A DNA stretch of 64,000 bases. It comes from Ampullaceana balthica. Its lineage: Eukaryota > Mollusca > Gastropoda > Lymnaeidae. Under the pieces are notes generated by a model that saw nothing but the letters and a program-made list of their open reading frames with translations, did not search any database and was not told the origin of the DNA. The stretch covers positions 225,067-289,066 of the forward strand of contig CALYLW010001014.1 of the NCBI GenBank assembly GCA_944989445.1, given 5' to 3'. Positions 1-10,239 of the stretch are shown piece after piece; position 1 is the stretch's first letter, and every line of letters begins with the position of its first letter. Made by a program: the position numbers and the translations under genes.

Positions 1-23
1 TCGGTCACTAGCGAACTCCACAA

Positions 24-160
24 ACAGTGATGACGTGTATTTTTATATTTATAGACCAGAATATTATTATTATTAAGAAAACGCTTTGATTTTGATGTCA
101 CGGTCGCTCGCGTGTTGGCTTTGGTATTCTGCCGTAACACAACAAAAAATTAACTCCGGG
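24..160 (+). repeat. Dispersed repeat fragment, copy 1
   Basis: This stretch shares a run of motifs (GTGATGACGTGTAT, a run near AGAAAACGC, then GTCACGGTCGCTCG) with 1842-1935 in the same orientation. The copies have diverged and no ends or target duplications are visible, so the class is unknown. The hAT element at 168 inserted just downstream of it. Confidence 0.45.
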
Positions 161-167
161 TAATAAG

Positions 168-1260
168 TAGGGGTCTACCGATATGCCTTTTTGCCGATAT
201 TGCCGATATTTTTTTTGCCGATATGAGTATTTGTTAGGACAAAAACCAGCGGTAATATTTGATGACGTCATTCTTAAATTTATCACTCGTAATTATTTAT
301 CTTTTATATTAGGGGACTACCGATATGCATTTTTGCCGATATTACCGATATTTTTTTCCGATATGAGTGCCGATAAGAGTATTTGTTAAGACAAAAATAA
401 CAGCTGTCATATTTGATGACGTCATTCTTAAATTTATCACTCGTAATTATTTATATTTTATAATTAAAGGGTCCGCCAATATCCAGTTATGCCGACATTA
501 CCGATTTTTTAAAACCCGAAACGAAGTTTCCGATGTGTTTACAAGTTCCAGATCATGACCTACATAGGACTCATAACAAAACGAACCGTCCTTAATTTAT
601 AAAGATGTACAAGCAAAATTACGAAGTTCTTTTGAAACTTTAACCTTGACTCATAATTATTAATTCTAACCAATAGTTTAATGGCTTTTGCACACGGCCA
701 CCTTTTATGAATGAAACAATGAGATCTAATAGTAATAGAGTGAAAATGAGGTTGAAGGTTGAATGGTTGCTAATGACAACAAGTCTTCACACCGTACATT
801 TTGTTATTCCATACGAAACTAAATGTTTTAGACATCTGCGATTATGTGTGCATCTTTGCTATTAGAGCAATTACGTGAACATAATGTTTACATGTTATAC
901 ATTTATTAGAGATATTACGGTATACTTGGCATCGGCACTATTTACACAGTGTTTCTGAGTATACGAAAATCGGCTGATACCTAAACAATATCAAAGCACA
1001 TGGCAAACTGTATCGTGGTTGCACATTTTAATACTAGGACTCTTTTGACTATTTCAATACCGGTATCTGGGTCGATATATTAATTTGTCGAGATATTGTA
1101 AATCTAAATGATAGTTTTTTTTGTTTCCGTTTTTTTGTTGGGTCAAAATGTCACTTTTTATGAAATATCGGTGACGTCAATATCGTGACCTTTACATGCT
1201 ACCGATACCGATATTGCCGATATCCAGATATCGGCTAGCCGATATATCGGTATACCCCTA
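168..1260. mobile_element. Non-autonomous hAT element with perfect 8-bp TSD
   Basis: The left end reads TAGGGGTCTACCGATATG and the right end, reverse complemented, reads TAGGGGTATACCGATATATC. Both are flanked by the direct repeat GTAATAAG (160-167 and 1261-1268). An 8-bp target duplication with TAGGG-type ends is the signature of the hAT superfamily. Subterminal CCGATAT motifs recur at both ends. The left 330 bp holds a roughly 142-bp segment duplicated in tandem (starting near 182 and 323, with a decayed third start near 468), each full copy carrying TGACGTCA. No transposase reading frame is visible, so it depends on enzyme supplied elsewhere. Confidence 0.88.
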
Positions 1261-1268
1261 GTAATAAG

Positions 1269-1841
1269 CTAATATTCCGACTAAGTCCTGATAAAACGGA
1301 GTAAACAGTGATAATAAGATGGAATTTATTTAAATACCATATGTTTCACTCGTCAACTTGCCAGAAGTATTGAATTGCACCGCGCACACGACGATCCCCC
1401 CCCCCACCCAATGGGGTGGGGTTTAGGTGGGGTTGAGCTACACTCGCCATTTCCCAAGGCATGCTCTGACTCAATTTAAAAAGAAAAATTTTCCTTCCCC
1501 CAACCCGCTGTAGATGTATAACAGTGGGGGAGGGGAGGGAAGGTGTCTCTTCTTGCGGTCTTGTATTGGTATGTCAAAGCAAGAGGCTTCCTTTTATATA
1601 AACATCCAAGACCTGTCAAGCCTTCTAGCCTCCCCCCCCCACCATCCTCATTATCCCTAACTAGGAAACTCCGTAACTTGTCCCCCCCCCGTCCCGTCCC
1701 TTTGAGTTCACTTAGAGCGGTCCGACAGTAGTCACGGTTAAAGGTCACATCAAGCTCTCGTACAATGCCTCCACAACTAAGCAAATTAAAAAATAAAATT
1801 TAAAAAAAGCATTCCTTAGCCGTAGGCGAAGTAGACTAATA
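1269..1841. other. Non-coding spacer with C-rich tracts
   Basis: Homopolymer C runs occur near 1397, 1632 and 1682. The short open frames here (1476-1784 minus, 1543-1731 plus) are low-complexity translations of these tracts. I see no gene. Confidence 0.5.
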
Positions 1842-1935
1842 GTGATGACGTGTATATTATTTAGATACCGGAATAGGGAGAAAGCGATTTGAAGTCACCG
1901 TCGCTCAACACAAAAACGAACTTCAGGGTAAAAAT
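1842..1935 (+). repeat. Dispersed repeat fragment, copy 2
   Basis: Second diverged copy of the repeat at 24-160, sharing GTGATGACGTGTAT and GTCACCGTCGCTC in the same order. Confidence 0.45.
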
Positions 1936-1942
1936 CTTTTAC

Positions 1943-1999
1943 GGGCTTATTGAAGTTGCGGGGGCTTATTGAAGTTGCGGGGGCTTATTGAAGTTGCGG
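1943..1999 (+). repeat. 19-bp tandem repeat, three copies
   Basis: GGGCTTATTGAAGTTGCGG is repeated three times with a 19-bp period. It runs directly into an imperfect palindrome (about 1997-2052) built from CGGTTAACCG and GGACCGGTCC blocks. Confidence 0.85.
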
Positions 2000-2059
2000 T
2001 TAACCGATCCTGATTAAATAGGACCGGTCCTGATCTGAGGACCGGTTAACCGATTAACA

Positions 2060-2726
2060 ACCTTAATTAATTAGTCATGAGCCAAAGTTGAAGGTTCAAA
2101 ATGATATCCTAATATTATTTCTACATTTATATAGAGGCAGAGGACAGTTCACTTTGACATATGTAGGTTATGAGAGTTGTGTGAATTGAAACTTGTAAAC
2201 ACAACAGAAACTTCGTTTAAATTAAGATAAATTTTACTGTTATACAAAGTTAAATGATTTATTAATAAAGAATATTTTAAAAACAAAATAAAGAACTAAT
2301 AATTTTAATTATACCATTGATACTGAAAATAAAATCATTATTAAAACAAGAGATAAAGTGTGTGACACGAACAGCAGAATTGAGGGCACAAAATGTGGGA
2401 ATAAAATGCATTGGGGATTGGGACAATTTGAACCACACTTTAAAAATTCATAACTTTAAAACTATAAGTCCTAAAATTATAATTTTGGTGTTAAAATTTA
2501 CTTTAAAATACGCTCTATTTAACTATGCTATTGGTTATTTTTATTTTTAAAGTTTTTTTTTACCAAAGTGCCTATGTAGGCTGTTTTCAATTTTGGTTCA
2601 ATATTGTTGGCGTCTATGTCCACTTCTTATGTAACCAAATCCAAATGGTACATTTTAAAATAATTAAGAACTGTCAACTTATCAACAGGAAGCAGACTAA
2701 AATTAAATTGCAGAATACTTCTGACT
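2060..2726. other. AT-rich DNA, nothing recognised
   Basis: The sequence is very AT-rich. The small plus-strand open frames at 2317-2550 and 2525-2836 encode hydrophobic, unrecognised peptides with no codon or motif signal. I do not call a gene. Confidence 0.4.
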
Positions 2727-3134
2727 CCCTTATTTCAGCGCATTTTATATTTCAAGCCATCAAAATAACATTTTTTCAAACTAACTACTTAGGGTACTTC
2801 ATTAATTATTGTTATGAAATCTATTTTAAAATTTAATTTAAAAAAAATTTTTAAATAAAATTACCTACTATTTTACGATTTGTACGAAACAAAAATGTAT
2901 TTCACTATCTTTTGTGACTAACGGCGCCATTGTTGTTGGAAGTCTGCTTTTAAAAACCGTTTACTTTTTCTAAGTTAAAAACCCCTTTAAACTTAAACTA
3001 TTAAAAAAACATGAAAAACTAATTGTAAAGCATTAAATACTTTTTTTATCTCTGATTTAAGTGTTTAAATTAGTAAAAGTAAGTTATTTAATTTATTTTG
3101 TTCTAAAAAAATTTAAAATGCACTGAAATAAGGG
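2727..3134. mobile_element. Possible MITE with ~26-bp terminal inverted repeats
   Basis: CCCTTATTTCAGCGCATTTT at the left is matched in inverted orientation by AAAATGCACTGAAATAAGGG at the right, about 400 bp apart, with AT-rich filler and no reading frame. No convincing target-site duplication is seen, so the superfamily is unassigned and the exact ends are uncertain. Confidence 0.5.
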
Positions 3135-3739
3135 ATTACCCTGATTACTGATACTAATAATACTGAGTAGGCCTACTGAGTCTTACTCTTACTAATACTA
3201 AATACTACTAATACAAATTACGTCTTAATCATAATCTTTTATCTTTCTTATGCTTGAACTGAAAACTTAACTCCGTAGTTTTAACGAACTCTGAAAGTAA
3301 GGATTTCTTTGTAGCCTTATATACATTAAAAGTTACAAGATACGATGTTCTGACTTCGTTTATGGTCTTTAAAAAGTTAATATACGGAAATAACTTAACA
3401 GTCGCAGAATATGGACCAAGGGTTGTATACAAAAGACTAGCCTATAGATATTAATAAATAAATGTAAATGTTTCATTTTGCATTATTTTTTGTAATATTA
3501 AACATAACAATGTCTTGTTTTACCTGTAACGCAGCATTTGTAGACCTTCATTTTAGTTGATGTTTCAAGATTTAACTCAAGACAATTTAGTCCGAGTCTT
3601 CTATTTTTTGGGGGAGAATAGAAAAGGAAGCGGAAATGAGCGAATTTGTAAATAAAAAGAAAAATATAAAGTACAGAATAAATGTAAAGAAACAAACTTT
3701 GATGCTTGCAACAGTAAACATATTTGTCAGTTGTATATA
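3135..3739. other. AT-rich spacer, nothing recognised
   Basis: Contains simple ACTAATACT-type repetition near 3147-3215. The minus-strand open frames at 3229-3432 and 3498-3787 carry no recognisable motif. No gene supported. Confidence 0.4.
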
Positions 3740-5612
3740 GGGGCCGTCCATAAATGACGTCACGCACCTAGGGGGGAGGGGGGTCACACTTTTGTGACGA
3801 TGCGTGACGAGGGGGAGGGAGGGGGGTTGAAGAAATGTGACGTCACATCAAAAGGGTAACTTTAAATAAAACTTCCACTGAAATATTTGGTCGCTTACAA
3901 TTTATTTAATAACTTTTTTTTTCTTTCTTTTTTTTTAAAAATCAGTGCTTCTCAATGTGCCGGTCGGTAGGCCATCAGACGCTGGTTAGCGTATGTTATC
4001 AAGACACGAAAATTAAATCTAATTATAATCCTTAAGTTTGAGAATCCACAAGATAACATATGAAATTGTTACACTGCGTCGTTTGATGTTGACATCAAAG
4101 CATTTGTGATCTAACCGCAGCTCCGTTTGGTTCTCTCATGCCCGTTACCACAAAATATACAAGTTTATGTATGCGTTACAGACTCTAGGTCCTGCTCATG
4201 TGACTCGGGGATTTGGGGGAGCGTCTTTAGCACCCCCCCCCCTAACCCCCGAAAATGCTACTGGTGAATTTTACAAGCATGACAAGTGTCTAAAAGGATT
4301 TGAATAGGATTATGTGTATATATTTTAAGTCAAAACGACACGGAATATCCCTTTTCTTTAAAAGGGGAGGGGGGGGAATCTATTTGATAGAATTAAAAAC
4401 GTTTTAAGTTTGATATAATTGTTCGATTGGTTTTTGGTCAAACGTCCTTGGCCATTCTAGTCTTCTAGATCAGTGCTTCTCAAAGGGGTGGTCCACGGAC
4501 CGGTGCCAGTCCGTGGGCCATCCGCTGCCGGTCCGCAGATGTTCTCCAAAAAAAAGAACAGAAAAAATTGTCAGTGCAGGGAAAATAGTGTACCGATCAC
4601 TGGTACAATTGAAAAAATTCCTGCTGGTCCGCAATACTAAAAAGATTGAGAAGCACTGTTCTAGATATAATGGTAAATTAGCCCATTTAAAATTAGTCAA
4701 GTATTCATTAACTTTATTGAATGCATTAAATTCTTGACATCGCAATTCGAGAGGATGACAAAACAACTTTTCTTCTTAGCTCAGTTTTTAAGGCATTAAT
4801 TTTAAATATCACAGAAATGATACGTGATAAAGACAAGTCATGTGGATTAAGATTATTGTCACTCGTGTCAATATAAATAAAAGTAGGGTAGTTTTAGGTG
4901 TCTTCATATAGTGCGTAGGTAAGAAATCTACATAGTTGTCAAATGTTTTAAAAAATGCATTTTCTGGAAGGAACCGGTTTAATAATGGGCATATGTTCCA
5001 AGCGTACACGTACACATGACGTATTTTAATATATCTAGCGGATTGTAGTGGATGTTATATGTCCCAAATGAGTCTGCATTACCCCCAAGAATTCCCTTTT
5101 TGACCCCAGTTCATGTTATTTACCTCTGTTCGCCGACCTCTTTCTTACGGGATGCCAGTCACGCCGTCAGTCAATTGAGGGATTTTTTAAAAAATACATT
5201 TTAAAAATGTTATTTTTAAATAATTTTTTTTCTAAACAAACACGTTAAACGTGAGGATTAATAGTCAATGTTTAATTTGTATGCATTAAAATAAAATATA
5301 ATCTAAGCATGTTAACACAGTTCGTTTTCTGAAGGCCGGTTAAACGTTTTTTTAAAATTAATATAAAAAATAAATACATAAATGACAATAAAAGTAATTT
5401 GAAACATACATATTTTCAAATAGAAAATAAGTTGTGTCCCCTTGTGTTTTTGTTTTATTGTTGTTTTTTTTTGTATTTTTTTTTGGGGGGGGGTCAAAGA
5501 TTTGTGACGTATTTTTAGAGGGGGGGTCTAAGTTTTTGTGACGACGCGTGACGAGGGGGGGAGGGGGTAAACAATTGACAAAAATCGCGTGACGTCATTT
5601 ATGGACGGCCCC
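3740..5612 (+). mobile_element. GGGGCCGTCC-ended MITE, copy 1, split by ~1.4 kb
   Basis: The left end GGGGCCGTCCATAAATGACG and the right end (TGACGTCATTTATGGACGGC then CCC) form terminal inverted repeats. Compared with the 442-bp copy at 35073-35514, the left third (3740-3912) and right half (5365-5612) are present, but about 1.45 kb of unrelated sequence replaces the middle. That interior contains a hAT MITE (4471-4658) and a separate hAT-like left end at 3943. The trinucleotide ATA lies outside both ends, but other copies do not give a consistent target duplication. No coding capacity. Confidence 0.72.
4471..4658. mobile_element. 188-bp hAT MITE with perfect 8-bp TSD
   Basis: The ends are CAGTGCTTCTCAA and its inverted partner TTGAGAAGCACTG, flanked on both sides by TTCTAGAT (4463-4470 and 4659-4666). 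CAGTG ends and an 8-bp duplication place it in hAT. An element with the same left end (CAGTGCTTCTCAATGTG) begins at 3943, but no matching right end was found for it. Confidence 0.9.
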
Positions 5613-5635
5613 ATAGGCCCAAGTATACAAATATA

Positions 5636-5824
5636 CAGGGCCGGTCTTAGGCAACTGCAACCTATGCGGCCGCAGTGGGCCCCGCACTTTCATAGGCCCC
5701 GCCTATCTTAATTTTCACGTATTACCCTTATTAATTCCTTATCCCTACCCAAACTTGGCCCTGCGCAATCCGTTTCGCATTTACTAAGCCGCATAGGGCC
5801 CCGCAATTGCTAAGACCGGCCCTG
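5636..5824. mobile_element. 189-bp hAT MITE, CAGGGCCGGTCTTA family, copy 1
   Basis: It starts CAGGGCCGGTCTTAGGCA and ends TAAGACCGGCCCTG, flanked by the perfect 8-bp repeat CAAATATA (5628-5635 and 5825-5832). A second member of the family is at 9718-9893. Confidence 0.9.
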
Positions 5825-5847
5825 CAAATATATAATATTTTATGCTA

Positions 5848-6112
5848 GGGGGCCGTCCATAAATGACGTCACGCACATTTGTGTCGAGGGGGTGTTTAAG
5901 AAATGTGAGGTCACATCAAAACGCGCAACTTTAAATAAAAGTTCCTATTAAATATTTGATTGCTTACAATTAATTTAATGGCGTTTTAAATGGCTTCACG
6001 CGTGTTACGATATAAGAGTGCAGCCTTACACTAAATACATACTTAAATGACATAGAAGTGATTTGAAACATGCTCATTTTCAAATAGGAGATACGGCTTT
6101 TATGGGGGTGGG
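5848..6112 (+). mobile_element. GGGGCC MITE, copy 2, 5' portion only
   Basis: Begins with the family terminus and follows the consensus through the ACTTTAAATAAAAGTTCC and CTTCACGCGTGTTACGATAT blocks, then loses similarity near 6112 where another repeat begins. The right end is missing. Confidence 0.7.
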
Positions 6113-6140
6113 AGTGCTGCTGTGGGTCTCATTGACTGAA

Positions 6141-6844
6141 TGCTAAACATTCAAATTTCTCATAACGAGATTAATTCGTTCCAGACCAGAGTCTTACTCG
6201 TTAAGCGAAACACTCGTTATACGAAACAATTTTTCCCATACAAATCAATGTAAAATACGATAATCCGCCCCATGCAGAAAAAAACAACAACGAACTTTTC
6301 AAATTTTTTATCAACATTTATTCAAATAAAATTAATTATGAATTGTTAAAGAGTGAAACAACTAGAATACAATTTAGATTTTTAAAAAAAAACGTTAACA
6401 AAAAATGTGAATTTATGACAAATAATTAATTATTCCCTTTTAACAAGAAAACTGTTAAAGACATTTGTTTTTGCCGACGCTTCAAAATTTGACGGAAATG
6501 TGTCGTAACTGTTTCGTAGACATTCTTGACACTCCATTTGAAGCATCCATCTCCTTAATTGTTCTTGAGAATAGTGCAGATTGTTGATGTTGGCCGTTTG
6601 TAGTTGTGCGCTAGATTAACCACCTTGTTCTCGCTTTTCAATGGTTTTTCGTTTCATTTCAACAGTTATTTTTTGTCTCTCTCTTATGATTGCCTTCTTG
6701 TGTTTTTTTTTCGAAGACATTTCAGCACAGGTTATTACACTTTGCACATAAAACAATTACGAATACTGTCTGAATACAAAATTTGTAAAAAACGGTTGAT
6801 CACACAGGAAAACAATACGCTAACAGTAACAGACAGAGTAGTTA
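6141..6844. mobile_element. Possible Tigger/pogo-like repeat fragment
   Basis: The motif ACTCGTTAAGCGAAACACTC followed by an ATACGAAACAATTTTTCCCATA-like run resembles termini I associate with Tc1/pogo-class elements, but no opposite end is visible. The rest is AT-rich. A minus-strand stretch near 6440-6580 translates without stops for about 50 codons but is not recognisable. Confidence 0.3.
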
Positions 6845-7060
6845 GGGGCCGTCCATAAATGACGTCACGCGCCTAGGAGAGAGGGGGTCAAGCAAATTTG
6901 TGACGATGGGGAGGGAAGGGGGGGGGGTAAAGAAATGTCACGTCACATCAACAACAACAAAAAAAAACGCGCATCTTTAAATAAAATTTCCACTTAACTA
7001 ATTCATTGCTTGCAATTTATTTAATGACGTTTTCAGTGGCTTTACGCGTGTCATCTGTCA
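6845..7060 (+). mobile_element. GGGGCC MITE, copy 3, 5' portion only
   Basis: Starts with the GGGGCCGTCCATAAATGACG terminus, contains the TCACGTCACATC and CTTTAAATAAAATTTCC blocks, and ends near the CGCGTGTCAT position of the consensus. The right half is absent. Confidence 0.7.
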
Positions 7061-7199
7061 AAGTTCTGACAAACTACAAGGTATTTCGGTACAACTTTTC
7101 CCTCTGAACATGAAATAAAAATCATAAAACACAAAAAAATATTTTGGATTCTTTGAATGAATCAACGACAAGAAGTTAACGAGTCTTGGAAATACGCCG

Positions 7200-7262
7200 A
7201 CATCCCATCTCATCTATCTATAAAGACGCTCCTTCTATGCAGAAGATAATTGCGTCCACAGA
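7200..7262 (-). repeat. LINE 3'-tail motif
   Basis: The block CTCCTTCTATGCAGAAGAT belongs to a short sequence found at the 3' ends of several LINE remnants in this window (34390, 38865, 43060 and 61385 regions). Here it is in minus orientation and no coding part is attached. Confidence 0.45.
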
Positions 7263-7294
7263 CCATGACAGATGATCTGTTGGAAAGTGATGCA

Positions 7295-7455
7295 GCGTTC
7301 ACAGGCCACGGCTTTGTGGGTTCCACGCATTACCCAGCCGCCTAACTAGTGTTAGGTACCCATTCAGAGCTGGGTGACTCAGGGACCCCCGAGGCCCCGG
7401 GAACAGATGCCTTCGCATGGATTCGAACCCATGACCATCGGTACTCGACCACCGC
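7295..7455 (-). mobile_element. tRNA-derived SINE, copy 1 (minus)
   Basis: Read on the minus strand it contains a polymerase III A-box-like GTGGTCGAGTACC and a B box GGTTCGAATCC. A body follows that is shared with 54949-55150 (GGGTACCTAACACTAGTTAG, then GCGTGGAACCC and GTGGCCTGTGAACGCTGC). It sits directly downstream of the LINE tail at 7455-7588 on the same strand. Confidence 0.8.
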
Positions 7456-7588
7456 GTCCCCCATTTACCGTGTATCATCATCAACATCAGTCCCGTGACC
7501 GTTGCGGTCGTTGAGCGCATGGGCGCATCAACAGACAACGATCTCCGATTTTGCCTATCTTGAGCGGCGGCCAGTATTTCGTTCATAC
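7455..7588 (-). pseudogene. LINE ORF2 C-terminal remnant, distal half (cut by hAT)
   Basis: Minus-strand translation gives NEILAAAQDRQNRRSLSVDA followed by PMRSTTATVTGL, a C-terminal tail typical of animal non-LTR retrotransposon polyproteins. The reading continues directly from the segment at 10240-10345 once the intervening hAT element (7589-10239) and one copy of its GTTCATAC duplication are removed. It is a dead fragment with no catalytic domain. The LINE clade is not assigned. Confidence 0.75.
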
Positions 7589-8445
7589 TAGGGCTGTGGA
7601 AATTATCGATTAATTTCTCGATTAAACGTTAAAATTTTTATCGATTAATTATCGATTAAAATAATTTTAATCGATAAAAATTCGATTAAAATTTAAGAAA
7701 ATATTTATAATATTTTTTGAAAATTTTAGTAATAAATAATAAATTATTAATAATTAATAATAATTTTTACATATTTTTTTTACGTACAAACATCTCCCAC
7801 GTAATATTAAAATCTATTTTACAAGCTTTTATTTAACTCACACTGTTTGTATGTTGTATCCGTCAAATCTTGTAACGTAAAATTAAACCACTTCTGATGG
7901 TCCTAGAGATCTCAAAATTTTACCACAGATAGATCTTGGATGACAATACATTGTATCAAAATTTCAGATCGATCGAATGTACCGTAATTAAATAAATGCA
8001 TTTTTACGTTTATCTTTATATATAATCTGTATCCGTGCTATTCTTGACTTTCACGTGAATGTCACCGGAGTTCACAACCAGCCATGGATGACGACATTCC
8101 AGGTGTTAAACAGCTCAGTAATTCGAAACTAAATCTAAATTGACATGATAATACAAGAGGAACAACTGGTATTTGTGTAGCCTAGTTGGCCCAATTGTTA
8201 GCTTAATGGATTTTCGACCTGGAGGTAGTGGGTTCAATTTTCAGTTGGGGAAACTGTAATTTTTTAAATACATAAATTTGTAATTAATAATCTATCTTTT
8301 TACCACTATCACATTTAAGTTATAGACAACGAAGTTTGACTAATTAAATTGAGTTGATTATGTCAAAAAATTGATTAAAAAATTGTGTTACTAAAAAGTA
8401 GAAATAAAATATTTAAAAAATCTTTTTTTAAAAGGACACGCTTTT

Positions 8446-9276
8446 CTTATATATATAAGACGCATTTGTTGTCTGTCTGGTTGTCTGTCTGTTCCCTAAT
8501 AACTCAAGATCCAGACAACCAAATAACGTGAAATTTGGTACACGTACACAAAATTATACCGGAAAGGTTATTAAACAGGTTTCGTTCCATATATATAAGA
8601 TACTGGGGCCCGGGGGCCCAAAATGTAGTTTTTCCCTATATGAGCTATATAAAATAAAAATTATTGAAAATTAAGACGTAAAATAATGACGCAAATTAAT
8701 AAACATTTTGGTGTCGAGATTAACAAGAAGGCGATTATCGCCATAAAATAATTTTTTTGTTGTTGTTGCTTTTGTTGTTGTAGTTGTTGTTTTGTTGTTG
8801 TTGCTTTTTTGTTGTTGCTGTTGTTGCTGTTGTTGTAGTTGTTGTTTTGTTGTTGTTTTGTCGTTGTTTTGTTGTTGATTTTTTTGTTGATGTTTTGTTT
8901 TTGTAGTTGTTGCTGTTGTTGTTTTTGTTGTTGTTGCTGTTGTTGTTGCTGTTGTTGTTGCTTTGTTGTTGTTGCTGTTGTTGTTGTAGTTGTTTTATTG
9001 TTGTTTTGTTGTTGATTTTGTTGTTTTTTTGTTGTTGTTTTGTTTTTGTTGTTTTGTTGCTGTTGCTGTTTCTGTTGTTGGTTTTGTTGTTGTTGCTGTT
9101 GTTGTTGTTGTTGTTGTAGTTGTTGTTTTGTTGTTGTTGCTTTGTTGTTGTTGCTGTTGTTGTTGTAGTTGTTGTTTTGTTTTTGTTGTTTGTTTTTGTT
9201 GTTTTGTTGCTGTTGTTGTTTTTGTTGTTGTTGCTGCTGTTGTTAAACCCTGGAGAAGCCGGGTACTTGCCCCTAG
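8446..9276 (+). mobile_element. Helitron-like element with (TTG)n interior, nested copy
   Basis: Shares its whole body with the five tandem copies at 19601-23682: a TATATATAAGACGCATTTG start, the GTGAAATTTGGTACACG block, the TACTGGGGCCCGGGGGCCCA block, ACATTTTGGTGTCGAGATTA, then about 480 bp of TTG-rich microsatellite. It ends with a short GC hairpin and CTAG (9273-9276). A 3' hairpin before a CTRR terminus is the Helitron/Helentron signature. The minus-strand Gln/Asn-rich open frame here (8735-9325) is a microsatellite shadow. Confidence 0.8.
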
Positions 9277-9278
9277 TA

Positions 9279-9625
9279 TTTACATATAGAAAGTGCACTA
9301 AAAAGAAGAAAATAAAAATTTTCAATCCGTGAACCTATCGACTGCACATAAAAGCGTGGGGCCCTAATCACAACTCGCAATCATGTACAAAGCTGCGAAA
9401 CATAAATACAAATTTATATGAATATTAATAAACATTTAAAGTTTCACAACTTTGATCATATACATGCTACTATCATATTAATTAGAAAAATTTATCTATA
9501 TGCAAAAGAGTAGTTGCAATAAGAAATGAGTTGTGATGGGCGCCCCACGCTTTTATGTGCAGTCGATAGGTTCACGGATTGAAAATTTTTATTTTCTTCT
9601 TTTTAGTGCACTTTCTATATGTAAA
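9279..9625. mobile_element. 347-bp MITE with ~88-bp TIRs, TA target duplication
   Basis: The left arm begins TTTACATATAGAAAGTGCAC and the right arm ends GTGCACTTTCTATATGTAAA. The inverted repeats extend about 88 bp inward, past TCGACTGCACATAAAAGCGT. TA flanks both ends (9277-9278 and 9626-9627), consistent with a Tc1/mariner-type MITE. It inserted one base pair or so after the CTAG end of the Helitron-like element. Confidence 0.82.
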
Positions 9626-9717
9626 TAAAAGCGTGTCCTTTTAAAAAAAGATTTTTTAAATATTTTATTATTAATTTATGTTGACCGGCAGACGTCAACT
9701 AAAAAATGTCTGACAGC

Positions 9718-9893
9718 CAGAACCGTCTTTACACCATTTTGGGCCCCCGGGCAAAGAAATAGTGTTGGTATATATATTATATATATATATATATATACAT
9801 AATATATATAAATAAACATATTCCCATGGGACCCATATGCTCGTGGGCCCCCGGGCAAATGCCCAAACGGGCCTATGCGTTAAGACTGCCCTG
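9718..9893. mobile_element. 176-bp hAT MITE, CAGGGCCGGTCTTA family, copy 2
   Basis: It runs from CAGAACCGTCTTTACACC to TTAAGACTGCCCTG and is flanked by the perfect 8-bp repeat CTGACAGC (9710-9717 and 9894-9901). It holds a (TA)n run near 9775-9800. It is related to the element at 5636-5824 and sits inside the larger hAT. Confidence 0.88.
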
Positions 9894-9931
9894 CTGACAG
9901 CATCAGCGCTGTTAAATTTAAACATATAACT

Positions 9932-10099
9932 AGGAAGTTGAGCAAATATGTTGTTTTTAAGCTAACTGCGGATGGCAAAGTCGAAGATGGTGAAAACGTT
10001 TACTGTGTCCACTGCCATAAACAATTCTCTTTTAAAGGATCAAATACATCGCTGACGTACCAACTTCAGCGCAAATCAAGTATCAACACATTGTCATGA
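9932..10099 (+). pseudogene. hAT transposase BED zinc-finger remnant
   Basis: An open stretch of about 55 codons ends at TGA (10097-10099). It contains VYCVHCHKQFSFKGSNTSL followed by TYQLQRKSS. The C-x2-C pair, the FSFKGSNTSL turn and the TY-L-RK tail match the BED zinc finger that starts many hAT transposases. The normal histidine after TY is glutamine here and the final histidine is lost, so zinc binding is probably broken. No catalytic (RNase H-like) or dimerisation region remains. It is the decayed 5' coding part of the element at 7589-10239. Confidence 0.7.
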
Positions 10100-10239
10100 A
10101 ATTTAGTTCAAAATATACTTAATTTTCAATGTCCGTGACAAATGTTCAGTTTAATGACAGCATATATTTCTATTTTTGGTTTTAATCGAAATTGTTCAAA
10201 AGTTAACGATTAAATTTAAATTAATCGATAACAGCCCTA

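Larger units (their letters stand above)
8402..9670. repeat. 43-bp inverted repeat flanking the nested elements
   Basis: 8402-8445 and 9627-9670 are near-perfect reverse complements and include AAAAGGACACGCTTTT. They enclose exactly the Helitron-like element plus the TA-flanked MITE. They may be the arms of a further inserted element or an inversion product; no target duplication was found outside them. Confidence 0.65.
7589..10239 (+). mobile_element. 2.65-kb hAT element with nested insertions, perfect 8-bp TSD
   Basis: The left end TAGGGCTGTGGAAATTATCG and the right end CGATAACAGCCCTA are inverted copies. The flanking 8-mers are GTTCATAC on both sides (7581-7588 and 10240-10247). Subterminal TCGATTAA motifs are dense at both ends, as in many hAT elements. 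Coding capacity is reduced to a BED zinc-finger remnant at 9932-10099. Three younger elements sit inside it: a Helitron-like element (8446-9276), a TA-flanked MITE (9279-9625) and a hAT MITE (9718-9893). It interrupts a LINE tail and so postdates it. Confidence 0.9.

Noticed and set aside
3943..4470. Second hAT element starting CAGTGCTTCTCAATGTG
   Set aside because: Only the left end is visible; no matching right end or 8-bp duplication was found, so it is not called as a full element.
8175..8260. tRNA-like stretch (TAGCTTAATGG ... GGGTTCAATTTTC)
   Set aside because: A- and B-box-like pieces occur, but I could not fold a convincing cloverleaf. It is inside a hAT element and is more likely a worn SINE head.
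8735..9332. Gln/Asn-rich and Leu/Val/Cys-rich open frames of 70-196 codons
   Set aside because: They are translations of the (TTG)n/(CAA)n microsatellite inside Helitron-like elements. The same frames recur in every tandem copy from 19.8 to 23.7 kb and follow repeat length, not coding constraint.
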